A stretch of 64,000 nt of DNA from Oscillospiraceae bacterium (GCA_902778275.1 CACYXE010000006.1:1-64000), one strand, 5' to 3'. Shown: positions 34,182 to 43,237, numbered from the stretch's first letter. Notes: generated by a model not told the origin, from the sequence alone. Made by a program: numbers and translations.

Positions 34182-34296
34182 TTTGAAACAGTCGCATCAA
34201 GCTCATTTGCTGGCTGCAGATGCCGCCTGTCCGGCACCCGCACTTTTCAACTGCTCCAACAGACGGCCGAAACGGGATTTGGCCGGAGGTATGTCT

Positions 34297-35106
34297 ATGA
34301 AGATGTTTGATCCAAACGGACCCCTGATGATCGCCCTGGGGAAGCTGGCGGATATCGTGATCTGCAACATCATGTTCTGCCTGTTTTCCCTGCCGGTGTT
34401 CACCGTCGGCGCTTCCCTCGCGGCGCTGTTCACCTGCATGCAGCAGCTGATCAGCGACGAGGAGAAGGACGAGGGCCTCATTTTCAAGGATTTCTGGCTG
34501 GCCTTCAAGCGCAACTTCAAGCAGGCCACCGCTATCTGGCTGATCTGCCTGCTGATCCTGGCCTTCCTCTTCGCCTACTACTGGATCACCCGCAGCATGG
34601 CCGGTACAGCGGGACGGGTCTATCAGATCACCTTCTACCTGCTGGCCCTGGTCTTCCTGTTTGGCTTCCTGTATCTGTTCCCCCTGCAGGCCCGCTATGA
34701 AAATACCGTGCGCAACACCCTGCGCAACGCCTGGCTGCTGAGCGTGGGGGCCCTGCCCTGGACGCTGCTGAGTCTGGCCGTCATCATCGCGGCGGTGTAT
34801 ATCAGCTTCTTCATGAATCCGGCCGCTGTTGACCTGGCCACCTACCTCTGGGCGGTCTGCGGCTTCGGGATCGTCGCCTATCTGGACAGCTTCTTTTTCC
34901 GCAAGGCCTTTCAGAAGATCGACCCGAAGACCGTCAAAGTAAAGTCCCATGTCTCCGCCGGCGCCGTGTTCACCGACGAGGAGCACCGGGAGCAGGACCT
35001 GATGGTCCAGGAGAGCCGCTACTCCGCCCCCGACTGGAACCGCCGGGACGACCTCTTCGGAGACGACAAACCGAAGTCGACCGGGGGGAAGAAAAAGCGG
35101 CGGTGA
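34297..35106 (+). CDS. DUF624 (YesL-like) membrane protein
   Basis: A 269-residue protein with five or six membrane segments in residues 1-200 and a charged cytoplasmic tail (SAPDWNRRDDLFGDDKPKSTGGKKKRR). The start MKMFDPNGPLMIALGKLADIVICN and VFTVGASLAALFTCMQQL match the DUF624/YesL family, nearly always encoded with sugar ABC importers and glycan-utilisation genes. ATG 34297 lies seven bases after GGAGG; ATG 34291 is too close to it. Exact role unknown. Confidence 0.9.
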   Translation: MKMFDPNGPLMIALGKLADIVICNIMFCLFSLPVFTVGASLAALFTCMQQLISDEEKDEGLIFKDFWLAFKRNFKQATAIWLICLLILAFLFAYYWITRSMAGTAGRVYQITFYLLALVFLFGFLYLFPLQARYENTVRNTLRNAWLLSVGALPWTLLSLAVIIAAVYISFFMNPAAVDLATYLWAVCGFGIVAYLDSFFFRKAFQKIDPKTVKVKSHVSAGAVFTDEEHREQDLMVQESRYSAPDWNRRDDLFGDDKPKSTGGKKKRR

Positions 35107-35142
35107 GCTCAGTTTTCAGTTTTTAGGAGAACGCTTTTGCGC

Positions 35143-35184
35143 GCAAAAAGGAAGGGAAAGCAAGCGCTTTCCCTTCCTTTTTGC
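35143..35184. terminator. Bidirectional terminator between DUF624 and the BMP-fusion gene
   Basis: A perfect 19-bp stem (35143-35161 with 35166-35184) with an AAGC loop and A/T ends on both sides. Confidence 0.92.
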
Positions 35185-35185
35185 T

Positions 35186-37084
35186 TTACTTCAGGCCCTG
35201 GATCTCCACCAGTTCCCGGGCGGAGGGTGTCAGCTCCTCCGGGCTGGGGATGGTGCCGTCCACATTGTCCACCAGCCAATCCATCCGCATGATCTGCTCC
35301 GGCGTCAGGATCTCCCCCTCATGGATCCGCAGCGTCCCGCTCTGGTCATAGACCGGTCCGTCAAAGGGGCGAAACCACCCGCCGATAATATCCTGCCGCA
35401 GATGGTTCACCAGCCGCACCGTCTGGGGCGCAAGCTCCGGGCGGAGGCTCACGTCCACCGCGCCGCTGGCCAGGCCCCACCAGTAGTTGATGGTCTGGCC
35501 GGCTTCGCTGGTGCTGTTGAGCTGGGCCCAGGAGCCATCCAGCACAGACTGGATGATCTTGGTATAAAAGCTGCCCCAGTTCCAATAGGAGAAGGCGATG
35601 ATGTCCCGCTCCCCGCCGTTGACGAGAAACAGGCCCTTTTCCCGCGCCCGGCTCTCCGGCGGAATGGCGTCCTGTCCGGACACCGCGGTGACTTCGCATT
35701 GGGCGAAGCGCTCGTCGATATCCGTGCCGGGGACCGTGGTCCACTGCAGGAAGATCCGCGCCCGGGGATTGACCATCCGCGCCCCCAGGGCGAAGGCGTT
35801 GATGGAAGCGGGCATGCTGTAAATGGGATAATTGCAGAGGTAGCCGATGTGTCCGTTCTCGCTCATGGCCCCGGCAACGACGCCGGTCAAAAATTTAGCC
35901 TCATACAGCCTGCCGTAGTAGCAGCGCAGGATGGGGTGGCTCACGTTCAGCGAGCAGTTGAGGAATTTGATGTTGGGATAGGCCCCCGCCGCTGTCAGCG
36001 TGGGCGCCAGCAGCTTCGGCGTGGTGGTGAAGACCATGTCATAGCCGTCCTCCGCCAGCTCTTTGATCTTCGCCTCGAAGTCCTTTCCCAGCATGTTGAA
36101 GACGCTCACCGTCTCCACCTTGTCCCCCAGGATCTGTTGGGCGGCGATCCGTCCCTGCTCGTGGTCATAGGTCCAGGAGGAAGTCTCCGGGTCCTTGTCG
36201 TGGAGGAAGGCTGCCTTCAGGCTGTGCAGCGGCGGATGGACCAGGCGGCTGATGATGCCCCGGGGCTGCTCCTCCGCGGCGGTCATCAGTACGGGGCTGT
36301 CGTCCCGGGTCACGCTCTTCAGCTCCGGCCCGATGGCGGTCAGATCGTTTTTCAGCTCCGTGGGACCGCACTGCTGCAGATGGGCTGCGCCGAAGACCTG
36401 CAGATAGCGCAGCAGCGCCTCGTCCTGGGTCAGGGTCCGGCTCAGCTCCGAGCTCCGGTAGGCCTTGCGAAAACGGATCACCCCGGCGTAAAAGCTGCGC
36501 TGCCGGTCCTCGTCCCAGGGCGTCCGGTCCTCCCCGCACAGAAGGGTCAGCAGAGCCGGATAGCTGCCCGGTTTCTGCAGCTGGATATAGTTTGCGCGGG
36601 TCACTTTGTAGAAATCCAGGAATTCGTAGTAGGCCACGATCTCCGGCTCGTCGCTGCGGGCCGGCAGGATCCGCCGGGCGTGGGCGCGCACCGTGGCGGC
36701 GCCGAACCAGCGCAGCACGGAGACGCGCTTGTGCCCCTCCACCACGTAAAAGCGGTTAAGATACTCCACCACCACGATGGGATCCCGGATCCCCTCCTTC
36801 AGATGAGAGGCGGCCAGCGCCGACCACTTGCCGGCAAACTCACTGTTATCCTCCAGCAGCGGATAGAAGGAGGCGGAAAAGGCCTCCCGCCGGGATGCCG
36901 TGCGGGTGCCAACCACCTGTTCGATGTCGATGCGGACCGTTCCCAGATCCGTCTCGTTGAGCCCGCTTACGCGGGGCAGCAGCTCCTCCAGCGCCGGCAG
37001 GTAAGGGTCCTCCTGCCGGGCGAGGCGGGCTTTCACTTCTTTCAGGCCCAGCTTGCGGGCCTGCTGATAGCTGATGTCTGCCAT
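35186..37084 (-). CDS. ParB-like/BMP-domain fusion protein without signal peptide
   Basis: A 632-residue protein. Residues 50-130 resemble a ParB/sulfiredoxin-type nucleotide-binding module (DPIVVVEYLNRFYVVEGHKR at 101-120). Residues about 300-600 match the BMP/Med family of purine-nucleoside-binding proteins (EGRIAAQQILG-like start, YDMVFTTTP, GHIGYLCNYPI, WGSFYTKIIQSVLDG). BMP proteins are normally secreted lipoproteins; this one begins MADISYQQARKLGL with no signal sequence or lipobox, so it should be cytoplasmic. It may act as a ligand sensor for the adjoining sugar genes (inference). Divergent from the ABC ATPase gene. Confidence 0.8.
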   Translation of the reverse strand: MADISYQQARKLGLKEVKARLARQEDPYLPALEELLPRVSGLNETDLGTVRIDIEQVVGTRTASRREAFSASFYPLLEDNSEFAGKWSALAASHLKEGIRDPIVVVEYLNRFYVVEGHKRVSVLRWFGAATVRAHARRILPARSDEPEIVAYYEFLDFYKVTRANYIQLQKPGSYPALLTLLCGEDRTPWDEDRQRSFYAGVIRFRKAYRSSELSRTLTQDEALLRYLQVFGAAHLQQCGPTELKNDLTAIGPELKSVTRDDSPVLMTAAEEQPRGIISRLVHPPLHSLKAAFLHDKDPETSSWTYDHEQGRIAAQQILGDKVETVSVFNMLGKDFEAKIKELAEDGYDMVFTTTPKLLAPTLTAAGAYPNIKFLNCSLNVSHPILRCYYGRLYEAKFLTGVVAGAMSENGHIGYLCNYPIYSMPASINAFALGARMVNPRARIFLQWTTVPGTDIDERFAQCEVTAVSGQDAIPPESRAREKGLFLVNGGERDIIAFSYWNWGSFYTKIIQSVLDGSWAQLNSTSEAGQTINYWWGLASGAVDVSLRPELAPQTVRLVNHLRQDIIGGWFRPFDGPVYDQSGTLRIHEGEILTPEQIMRMDWLVDNVDGTIPSPEELTPSARELVEIQGLK

Positions 37085-37335
37085 ATATCGGTTCCTTTTT
37101 CAGTCAAAAACAAATCAAACCGCGCAGCCGCGCCGCGCCGGGAAGTCTTCCTTCGGCTTCCCTTCGGGGTCTTATTATAACACAGTTTCTCCCGAAAGAG
37201 CAAGTTTTGATCAATAGATCAAAAAATTATCCTTTTATCAAAAAAATAGACTTGTACCGGACCGGGAATCATGCTATTCTATCCATAGAAATCTTGTGCA
37301 AAAACCACTATAAATATAAGCAGGAGGATATCCAT
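37085..37335. promoter_or_regulatory. Divergent control region with operator-like palindrome and promoter
   Basis: TTTGATCAATAGATCAAA (37205-37222) is a near-perfect dyad. Rightward promoter: TTGTAC (37252-37257), 17 bases, TATTCT (37275-37280). The palindrome lies about 30 bases upstream of the -35, a position suited to an activator. Confidence 0.55.
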
Positions 37336-38436
37336 ATGGCTTCCATCAGCTTCAGAGACGTAACCAAGATCTACGACGGCGCCGACAAGCCCGTCGTCCC
37401 CAACCTGAACCTGGAGATCGAGGATAAAGAGTTCATCATCCTGGTCGGCCCTTCCGGCTGCGGCAAGTCCACCACGCTGCGTATGATCGCCGGTCTGGAA
37501 TCCATCTCCAGCGGTGAGCTGTACATCGGCGACCGCCTGGTCAACCAGGTCCCCCCGAAAGACCGTGACATCGCCATGGTGTTCCAGAACTACGCCCTGT
37601 ATCCCCACATGAGCGTGTACAAGAACATCGCCTTCGGTCTGACTCTCCGCAACGTCCCCAAGGACGAGATCGACAAGCGCGTACACGAAGCCGCCCGGAT
37701 CCTGGATCTGGAGCATCTGCTGGAGCGCAAGCCCAAGGCCCTCTCCGGCGGCCAGAGACAGCGTGTGGCCCTGGGCCGCGCCATGGTCCGCAACCCGGCC
37801 GTCTTCCTTCTGGACGAGCCGCTGTCCAACCTGGACGCAAAGCTCCGTACCTCCATGCGCAGTGAGATCGCCCGCCTGCACCGCCGTCTGGACACCACCT
37901 TCGTCTACGTCACCCACGACCAGACCGAAGCCATGACCATGGGCGACCGGATCGTCGTCATGAAGGACGGCATCATCCAGCAGTTCGATACCCCGAAGGT
38001 GCTCTATGACACGCCGTGCAACCTCTTTGTAGCCGGCTTCATCGGCTCCCCCCAGATGAACTTCCTGGACGTGAACATCGTCGCGGAAGACGGCAAGCTC
38101 TTCGCCGTGCTGGGTGAGGACAAGCTGGAGATCCCCGCTTTCAAGCATGATGCTCTGGCTCCCTATGTGGGCAAGACCGTGATCCTGGGCGTCCGCCCGG
38201 AGAACTTCCTGGCCTTCGACAAGCTGAACGAGGGCAACGGCCTGTCCTCCAAGGTGGACTTCTGCGAGCTGCTGGGCGCCGAGACCAACCTGTACGTCTA
38301 TGTGGGCGACCAGAAGGTCATCGTCCGCATGCCTTCCTCTGTGGAGAATCCCACCGAGGAGTTCATCAAGGTCCCCGTGGACATGGACAAGGCCCACTTC
38401 TTCGACAAGGAGACCGAACTGGCCATCTGCCATTGA
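37336..38436 (+). CDS. Sugar ABC transporter ATP-binding protein (UgpC/MsmX family)
   Basis: A 366-residue ATPase: Walker A GPSGCGKS (38-45), Q-loop FQNYALYPHMSV, signature LSGGQRQRVALGRA, Walker B VFLLDEPLSNLDA and H-loop THDQTEAM, then a C-terminal OB/TOBE domain (about 235-366) typical of MsmX/UgpC. Such ATPases are often shared by several sugar importers; here it should energise the permeases at 32-34 kb, which lack their own. Strong AGGAGGA and its own promoter. The stop overlaps the AraC regulator's start (TGATG). Confidence 0.95.
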   Translation: MASISFRDVTKIYDGADKPVVPNLNLEIEDKEFIILVGPSGCGKSTTLRMIAGLESISSGELYIGDRLVNQVPPKDRDIAMVFQNYALYPHMSVYKNIAFGLTLRNVPKDEIDKRVHEAARILDLEHLLERKPKALSGGQRQRVALGRAMVRNPAVFLLDEPLSNLDAKLRTSMRSEIARLHRRLDTTFVYVTHDQTEAMTMGDRIVVMKDGIIQQFDTPKVLYDTPCNLFVAGFIGSPQMNFLDVNIVAEDGKLFAVLGEDKLEIPAFKHDALAPYVGKTVILGVRPENFLAFDKLNEGNGLSSKVDFCELLGAETNLYVYVGDQKVIVRMPSSVENPTEEFIKVPVDMDKAHFFDKETELAICH

Positions 38437-39317
38437 TGGACACGAAGCGACAGACAAGCGACCGTATCTTGTCCTTGGAAGCTCCGGGAGATTTTCTCTC
38501 GGGGCTTCTGGGCGTTTCGGCGGCCTGTGAGCTGTCGCTGAAAGCGGGCAGCCTGCGGAGCCTGCCGGAGGAGTTCGGTCTCTGGCGGCTGATCGCGCCG
38601 ATGTCCGGCCGCCTGCAGATCGCTTTCGGGGAGCGCAGCTGGCCGCTGGAACCCCAGCAGGCCGCGGCAGCGGACGGGCGGGAGGATCTGTCCCTGCTCC
38701 CGGCGGAGGATTGCCGGGTCTGCCTGATCGCCCTGCGGGGCGCTGCCGCCGATGCGGTCTTTGCCGATTGCCGGGTCAATGGCGGCCTGTTCTTTGAGCG
38801 CGGCGGCATTGCCGCGGAACGGATGCTCCATCTGCTCTCCACCGGGTCAGACCGGCAGGTCCCGGCCAAGGAGGCCTCTGAATACGCCTATCAGCTGCTG
38901 ATGGCCCTCAGCGGCAGCGGCAGCCCCGGCCCCGCCGGGCGGCGGAAGCTGCCGCCGGTGGTGGAGGCCGCCCTGGGCATTCTGCGCCGGGACTACGCTT
39001 TTCTGGAGGGGATCGGGGAACTGGCGGAGCGGCTGGAGGTCAGCCAGGAGTACCTGACCCGCTGCTTCGTCAAGTATATGGGCGTCACGCCGGGAAAATA
39101 CCTGAACCAGGTCCGCATCGAAAACGCCATGCTCCTGCTGCGGCAGGGGCGGCACTCGGTGCAGTTCGTATCCGACGCCTGCGGCTTCTCCAACGGCAAT
39201 TATTTTGCCCGGGTCTTCCGCAGCGCCGTGGGCATGAATCCCAGGGAATATGCCCGCTTACAGCATGCCCTGCCGCCGGAGGCGCAGGACCGGGAGGACA
39301 GCCTGTACGTGCTGTGA
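38436..39317 (+). CDS. AraC family transcriptional regulator
   Basis: A 293-residue protein. The N-terminal 170 residues form a cupin-like sensor region with low similarity to known groups. The C-terminal 100 residues hold two helix-turn-helix units (LAERLEVSQEYLTRCFVKYMG and VSDACGFSNGNYFARVFRSAVG) and end with MNPREYARL. It overlaps the ATPase stop, so the regulator is cotranscribed with the importer's ATPase and is the obvious candidate to control the locus in response to an alpha-glucoside. Confidence 0.92.
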   Translation: MDTKRQTSDRILSLEAPGDFLSGLLGVSAACELSLKAGSLRSLPEEFGLWRLIAPMSGRLQIAFGERSWPLEPQQAAAADGREDLSLLPAEDCRVCLIALRGAAADAVFADCRVNGGLFFERGGIAAERMLHLLSTGSDRQVPAKEASEYAYQLLMALSGSGSPGPAGRRKLPPVVEAALGILRRDYAFLEGIGELAERLEVSQEYLTRCFVKYMGVTPGKYLNQVRIENAMLLLRQGRHSVQFVSDACGFSNGNYFARVFRSAVGMNPREYARLQHALPPEAQDREDSLYVL

Positions 39318-39334
39318 CAACGATGCATACAGCA

Positions 39335-39373
39335 AACGACCCCTTACCGTGGCCTTCACGGTAAGGGGTCGTT
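39335..39373. terminator. Bidirectional terminator between araC-type and GH65 genes
   Basis: AACGACCCCTTACCGTG (39335-39351) and CACGGTAAGGGGTCGTT (39357-39373), perfectly complementary. Confidence 0.9.
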
Positions 39374-39389
39374 CTCCTTTTATGCTCTG

Positions 39390-41657
39390 TTATCGCAGCT
39401 CCACCGGTTCGCCGTAAGACTCGATGGTCAGCGGCTCCCCCCGGAGCAGCCGGTACTCCGCGCCCGCGGCCGTGCAGCGGATCTGGATCAGCCGCCCGCG
39501 AAACTGCACGCGGAAGCCGTAGCCCTGCCACTGGGGCGGGCAGACCGGGGCGAAGGACAGGCGCCCCTCCCGGCAGCGCATGCCGCCGAAGCCCTTGGTC
39601 ACGCAGTTCCAGGTGCCGGCCATGTTGGCCATGTGCAGGCCGTCTTTGGTGTTGCGGTGCATGTCGTCCAGATCCAGCCGGGCGGAGGACATGAAGTAGT
39701 CGTAGGCCAGCGCCCGCTCCCCGATCTCGTTGGCCAGAATGGAGAACACCGCCATGGACAGGCTGGAGTCGTGGGTGGTGATGCCGTCGTAAAAGACAAA
39801 GTTCTTTTTCTTCTCCTCCAAGGTATAGCGCTCCCCGTACTGGGTCATGGCCAGGATCAGGTCCGCCTGCTTGCAGATCCGATGCCGGTAGATCGTCAGC
39901 CCGTGGTAGTGCATCAGCAGCGGATGCTTTTCCGCCGGGATGCTGTCCAGGGGCCAGGGCTTCCGGTCCATAAAGCCGTCGTCCTGGGGATAGATGCCGT
40001 CCCGGGCGGCCGGGTAATACATCTTCTCCGCCGCCCGCAGCCAGTCCTCGGGCTCCTCAGCCTCCAGAGCCAGCTCGGTGCGAAGCCGCCGCCAGTCCGC
40101 CGGCCGCTGCTCCCGCAGCAGCGTCAGCGCCGCCGCGGCGCTGCGGAAGTTCTCCTCGGCCACGCTGTTGGTGTAGACGTTGTTGTTGACCATGACGTTG
40201 TACTCGTCCGGCCCGGTCACGCAGTTGAGGACAAAGCGGCCGGCCTTCTCCTCGCTGAAAAAGCCCAGATCGTAGTACAGCCGCGCGGTCTCCGCCAGGA
40301 TCTCCGCGCCGCAGCGGGCCAGGAAATCCAGGTCCTCCGTGACCGTATAATACTCCCACACCGCGTGGGCAATGTCCCCGTCGATGTGGTACTGGGCGGT
40401 GCCCGCCGGAAAATAGGCGCTGCACTCCTCCCCGTCGATGGTTCGCCAGGGGAAAAGCGCGCCTTTGTCATGCCCCATGACGCGGGCCCGCTGCCGGGCC
40501 TTGGGCAGGATGGAGTAGCGCTGCTCCAGCAGCTTCCGCGCCAGCTCCGGCTGGGTATACAGGAATACCGGCAGGATGTAGGCCTCGGTATCCCAGAAGG
40601 TGTGGCCCTCATAGCCCTCGCCGGTGAGGCCCTTGGCGGCGATGTTTCGCCGTCCGTCCCGGCCCACCGACTGCAGCAGGTGGAACAGGTTGAAGCGCAG
40701 ACCCTGGAGCAGAGCGTCGTCCCCCTGGATCTCCAGGCCCGCCTCCTCCCAGAAGGCGTCCAGATACGCCCGCTGCTCTTTCGCCAGCTCATCAAAGGTC
40801 GGCGCATCTGCCGCCCCGCGGAGGGCCGCATCCCACTGATCCGGCTCTCCCATTCGGGAGGCGGTATAGCAAATGCTCTTCTCCAGGCTCAGTTCTTCCC
40901 CGACGTCCAGCATCGTTGTCGCCGTCCAGACAGCTTTCCCCGCGTCGGCCTTCGTTTCAGAAGGCAGCTCGCTGCGATGCTCTGCCGCGCAGTTGATGAT
41001 AAAGCCCGTGTTCTTGGTGCGCTGCTGCATGGCAATCCTTCCGCCCTCTGCCGCAAGCTTTTCGGTCACAAGGCGGCGATCCTTCCCCGTGGCGCCGCGG
41101 GGATCGTTGGGATCGCCCTCGGAGATGACCGCGGGAGCCAACTCGCTGCGCAGACTGACCAAGCAGCCTTCAGCCAGGCAGCGCAGGCGCAGCCGCGTCG
41201 CGGCCAGGTTCTGCCTTGTCAGGCTGACCAGCCGCTCCAGCTGTACATCCACCGTGGCGCCGCTTTCGGTCGTCCACATGATGTGCCGCCGCAGGACGCC
41301 GTCACGCAGATCCAGCGTACGGCTGTGGGAGACCACGCAGCTTGTCCCCATATCCAGGGCCTCCTCATCCACCAGGATCAGCAGGTTCTTGGCGTCCATC
41401 ACATTGCAGATGGTCTCGTGGTTTTTGGCATAGCCGTAGGCGGTCTCGCCGTAAACGATGGGCTCGGAATCAAACACGCCGTTGAGGAAGGTCCCCTGGA
41501 CGGTCTCGGCGCCGGTGGCCTCTCCCTCTTCCAGATTGCCCCGCATGCCGATAAAACCGTTGCCAAGGGCGAAAACCGATTCGCTCTCCCGCAGATTCTC
41601 AGGACGAAAAACTTTTTCCGTGATCTCCCAGGGGTGGATGGGATATTGGTATTTCAT
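39390..41657 (-). CDS. GH65 family alpha-glucoside phosphorylase (maltose/kojibiose/trehalose phosphorylase type)
   Basis: A 755-residue GH65 enzyme. The catalytic acid is E485 in TGPDEYNVMVNNNVYTN; HTFWDTEAYILP (352-363) and GALFPWRTIDGEECSAYF (399-416) form the (alpha/alpha)6-barrel sugar and phosphate site. N-terminal beta-sandwich about 1-270, barrel about 320-690, small C-terminal beta domain. GH65 phosphorylases split an alpha-linked diglucoside with phosphate, with inversion, to beta-glucose-1-phosphate and glucose. Disaccharide preference cannot be fixed by eye. The beta-phosphoglucomutase gene stands just upstream (15-base gap), as expected for this pathway. Confidence 0.93.
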   Translation of the reverse strand: MKYQYPIHPWEITEKVFRPENLRESESVFALGNGFIGMRGNLEEGEATGAETVQGTFLNGVFDSEPIVYGETAYGYAKNHETICNVMDAKNLLILVDEEALDMGTSCVVSHSRTLDLRDGVLRRHIMWTTESGATVDVQLERLVSLTRQNLAATRLRLRCLAEGCLVSLRSELAPAVISEGDPNDPRGATGKDRRLVTEKLAAEGGRIAMQQRTKNTGFIINCAAEHRSELPSETKADAGKAVWTATTMLDVGEELSLEKSICYTASRMGEPDQWDAALRGAADAPTFDELAKEQRAYLDAFWEEAGLEIQGDDALLQGLRFNLFHLLQSVGRDGRRNIAAKGLTGEGYEGHTFWDTEAYILPVFLYTQPELARKLLEQRYSILPKARQRARVMGHDKGALFPWRTIDGEECSAYFPAGTAQYHIDGDIAHAVWEYYTVTEDLDFLARCGAEILAETARLYYDLGFFSEEKAGRFVLNCVTGPDEYNVMVNNNVYTNSVAEENFRSAAAALTLLREQRPADWRRLRTELALEAEEPEDWLRAAEKMYYPAARDGIYPQDDGFMDRKPWPLDSIPAEKHPLLMHYHGLTIYRHRICKQADLILAMTQYGERYTLEEKKKNFVFYDGITTHDSSLSMAVFSILANEIGERALAYDYFMSSARLDLDDMHRNTKDGLHMANMAGTWNCVTKGFGGMRCREGRLSFAPVCPPQWQGYGFRVQFRGRLIQIRCTAAGAEYRLLRGEPLTIESYGEPVELR

Positions 41658-41672
41658 GATACGGCGCCTCCC

Positions 41673-42311
41673 TCAGTCCACACAGTCCAGCAGATCCCGG
41701 AACGTGGACAGATTATAGGTGGCCAGACCGCAGGCCACCGCATCGCCGATGGCGGCGGCGTCCATGCCGGCAGCCCGGGCCGCCTGGATACCGGCCTTGG
41801 CGTCCTCTACCACCAGGCAGACGCCAGGCTCCAGCCCCAGAAACTCGGCCGCTTTCAGAAAGACCTCCGGGTCCGGCTTGGATCGGCTGATATTGGTGCC
41901 GTCCGAGATCTTGTCGAAGTAGTCCCCCAGGCCGATCTGCCCCAGGATGAATTTGGCGTTCTTGCTGGAAGAGCCGATGGCCAGCAGCAGGCCCTTCCGC
42001 CGCAGGGCATCCAGGGTCTCCTTCACCTCCGGCGCCAGATCCGCCGGGGACATCCGCGCCAGCAGCTTTCGGTACAGCTCGTTTTTCTCCGTGGCGGCGG
42101 CCTCTTTTTCCTCGTCCGTCAGGACACCGTCATAGCGTTCCAGCACGATCTCCAGACTGGCCATCCGGGACACGCCCCGCAGCCGGTTGTTGATGGTCTC
42201 GTCAAAATAGATCCCCAGCTTGTCGGCCAGGGCCTTCCATGCCAGGTAATGGTATTGGTCCGTGGAGCAGATCACACCGTCCAGATCAAAAATAATCCCT
42301 TGATATTTCAT
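41673..42311 (-). CDS. pgmB: Beta-phosphoglucomutase
   Basis: A 212-residue HAD enzyme. The nucleophile motif is FDLDGV (D9, D11); STDQYHYLAWKALADKLGI, RGVSRMASLEIVLERY in the cap, IGSSSKNAKFIL and SKPDPEVFLKAAE with VVEDAKAGIQAA complete the beta-PGM pattern. It converts beta-glucose-1-phosphate from the adjoining GH65 enzyme to glucose-6-phosphate. ATG 42311 has AGGAGGGA upstream; the much longer frame is chance read-through. First gene of a two-gene operon with the phosphorylase. Confidence 0.94.
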   Translation of the reverse strand: MKYQGIIFDLDGVICSTDQYHYLAWKALADKLGIYFDETINNRLRGVSRMASLEIVLERYDGVLTDEEKEAAATEKNELYRKLLARMSPADLAPEVKETLDALRRKGLLLAIGSSSKNAKFILGQIGLGDYFDKISDGTNISRSKPDPEVFLKAAEFLGLEPGVCLVVEDAKAGIQAARAAGMDAAAIGDAVACGLATYNLSTFRDLLDCVD

Positions 42312-42398
42312 GCAGAGTCCCTCCTGCTTTTTCATTGAAATCGTATGCGCCCTCATCTTACCGTAGTTGCGCTCCAAAGTCAAACCCCACAGCAACAG

Positions 42399-42427
42399 AA
42401 AACGCCCCGCACAGCCGCCGGGCGTTT
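42399..42427 (-). terminator. Probable terminator of the LysE-type gene
   Basis: AAACGCCC and GGGCGTTT arms; on the minus strand TTTTC follows. Moderate quality. Confidence 0.5.
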
Positions 42428-42433
42428 CGATGT

Positions 42434-43027
42434 TCAATGGGGGATCACCAGACTCACCGCGCACAGAGCCAGCGAGACGGCCATGACGATGTCCACCGTT
42501 TTCTGATGTTTGGCAAACAGGTTTTTTAGTTGAGCCCCGGCAAAGAGCCAGACCAGATTGCAGGCGGGGCCTGTCAGTTCCAAAAACAGCCCTGCCCCCA
42601 GCAGCCACCAAAGGGATCGGGTATAGGGCAGCACGAAGGAGCTCAGCGCCGTGAAGCAGAACAGGATGACCTTCACGTTGGTCAGGTTGACCAGCAGTCC
42701 GGTGCGAAAGCCCGGCCGGCGCGTGTCCTCCTCCGGGGCCGTCCCGGCGCTGCGCAGCATGTGCCAGGCCAGATAGAGGATATAGGCAGCGCCGATCCAG
42801 GAGAGGTATTGCACATAGGGCCCCAGCACGTCCCCCAGCAGGCGGCTGATGAGCACGGCGGCCATGCTGTCGATGAAAAAGCCGGTGGCCAAGCCCCGCC
42901 ACTGCCGCAGGGCAACGGTCCGCCCGTAGCGCAGGGCCGTGGACAGGGAGCAGAGGTTCGCCGGGCCCGGCGTGATGGCGGTGATATAGCAGTACAGCAG
43001 AAACGACGGCAGAATGGAGACCGGCAC
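42434..43027 (-). CDS. LysE family exporter
   Basis: A 197-residue protein with five or six membrane helices. TAITPGPANLCSLSTALRYG is the LysE/RhtB signature (TPGP), followed by GFRTGLLVNLTNVKVILFCF. These proteins export amino acids or related metabolites. The start is taken as GTG 43027, nine bases after GAGAGGA and directly before the first helix; the longer upstream frame has no suitable site. Single-gene unit. Confidence 0.88.
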   Translation of the reverse strand: MPVSILPSFLLYCYITAITPGPANLCSLSTALRYGRTVALRQWRGLATGFFIDSMAAVLISRLLGDVLGPYVQYLSWIGAAYILYLAWHMLRSAGTAPEEDTRRPGFRTGLLVNLTNVKVILFCFTALSSFVLPYTRSLWWLLGAGLFLELTGPACNLVWLFAGAQLKNLFAKHQKTVDIVMAVSLALCAVSLVIPH

Positions 43028-43237
43028 GAGAACACTTCCTCTCCCCAGGGAATGGAGCAAGTATAGCAGATGCCGTCCGGTTTGAAAAGCCAGATTTTGG
43101 ATTTTGCCCTGTGTTTTCTTTGTCATCCCTTGATGCCGAGCCCTTGACTTTCCCGCAGGCGGCGGGTAGAATCCAGGCTGTGGGGCGGCGGTCCGCCGTT
43201 TCCACAGAGAGAGGACGAACGGGGAGGCGTGTTTTTC

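Larger units (their letters stand above)
34022..34296. other. Hairpin-rich gap between permease and DUF624 genes
   Basis: No gene. Four dyads in a row: CCGGGGTGCCG/CGGCACCCCGG (34043-34070), GGAAGCTGT/ACAGCTTCC (34069-34088), the terminator at 34094-34127, and GTGAGGGGGGA/TTCCCCCCTCAC-type palindrome (about 34138-34165), part of a repeat also found near 60.37 kb. The DUF624 ribosome binding site ends the gap. Confidence 0.7.

Noticed and set aside
33802-34296. Longer DUF624 protein starting inside the permease gene
   Set aside because: The upstream part is out-of-frame permease sequence and crosses a terminator; GGAGG and homology place the start at 34297.
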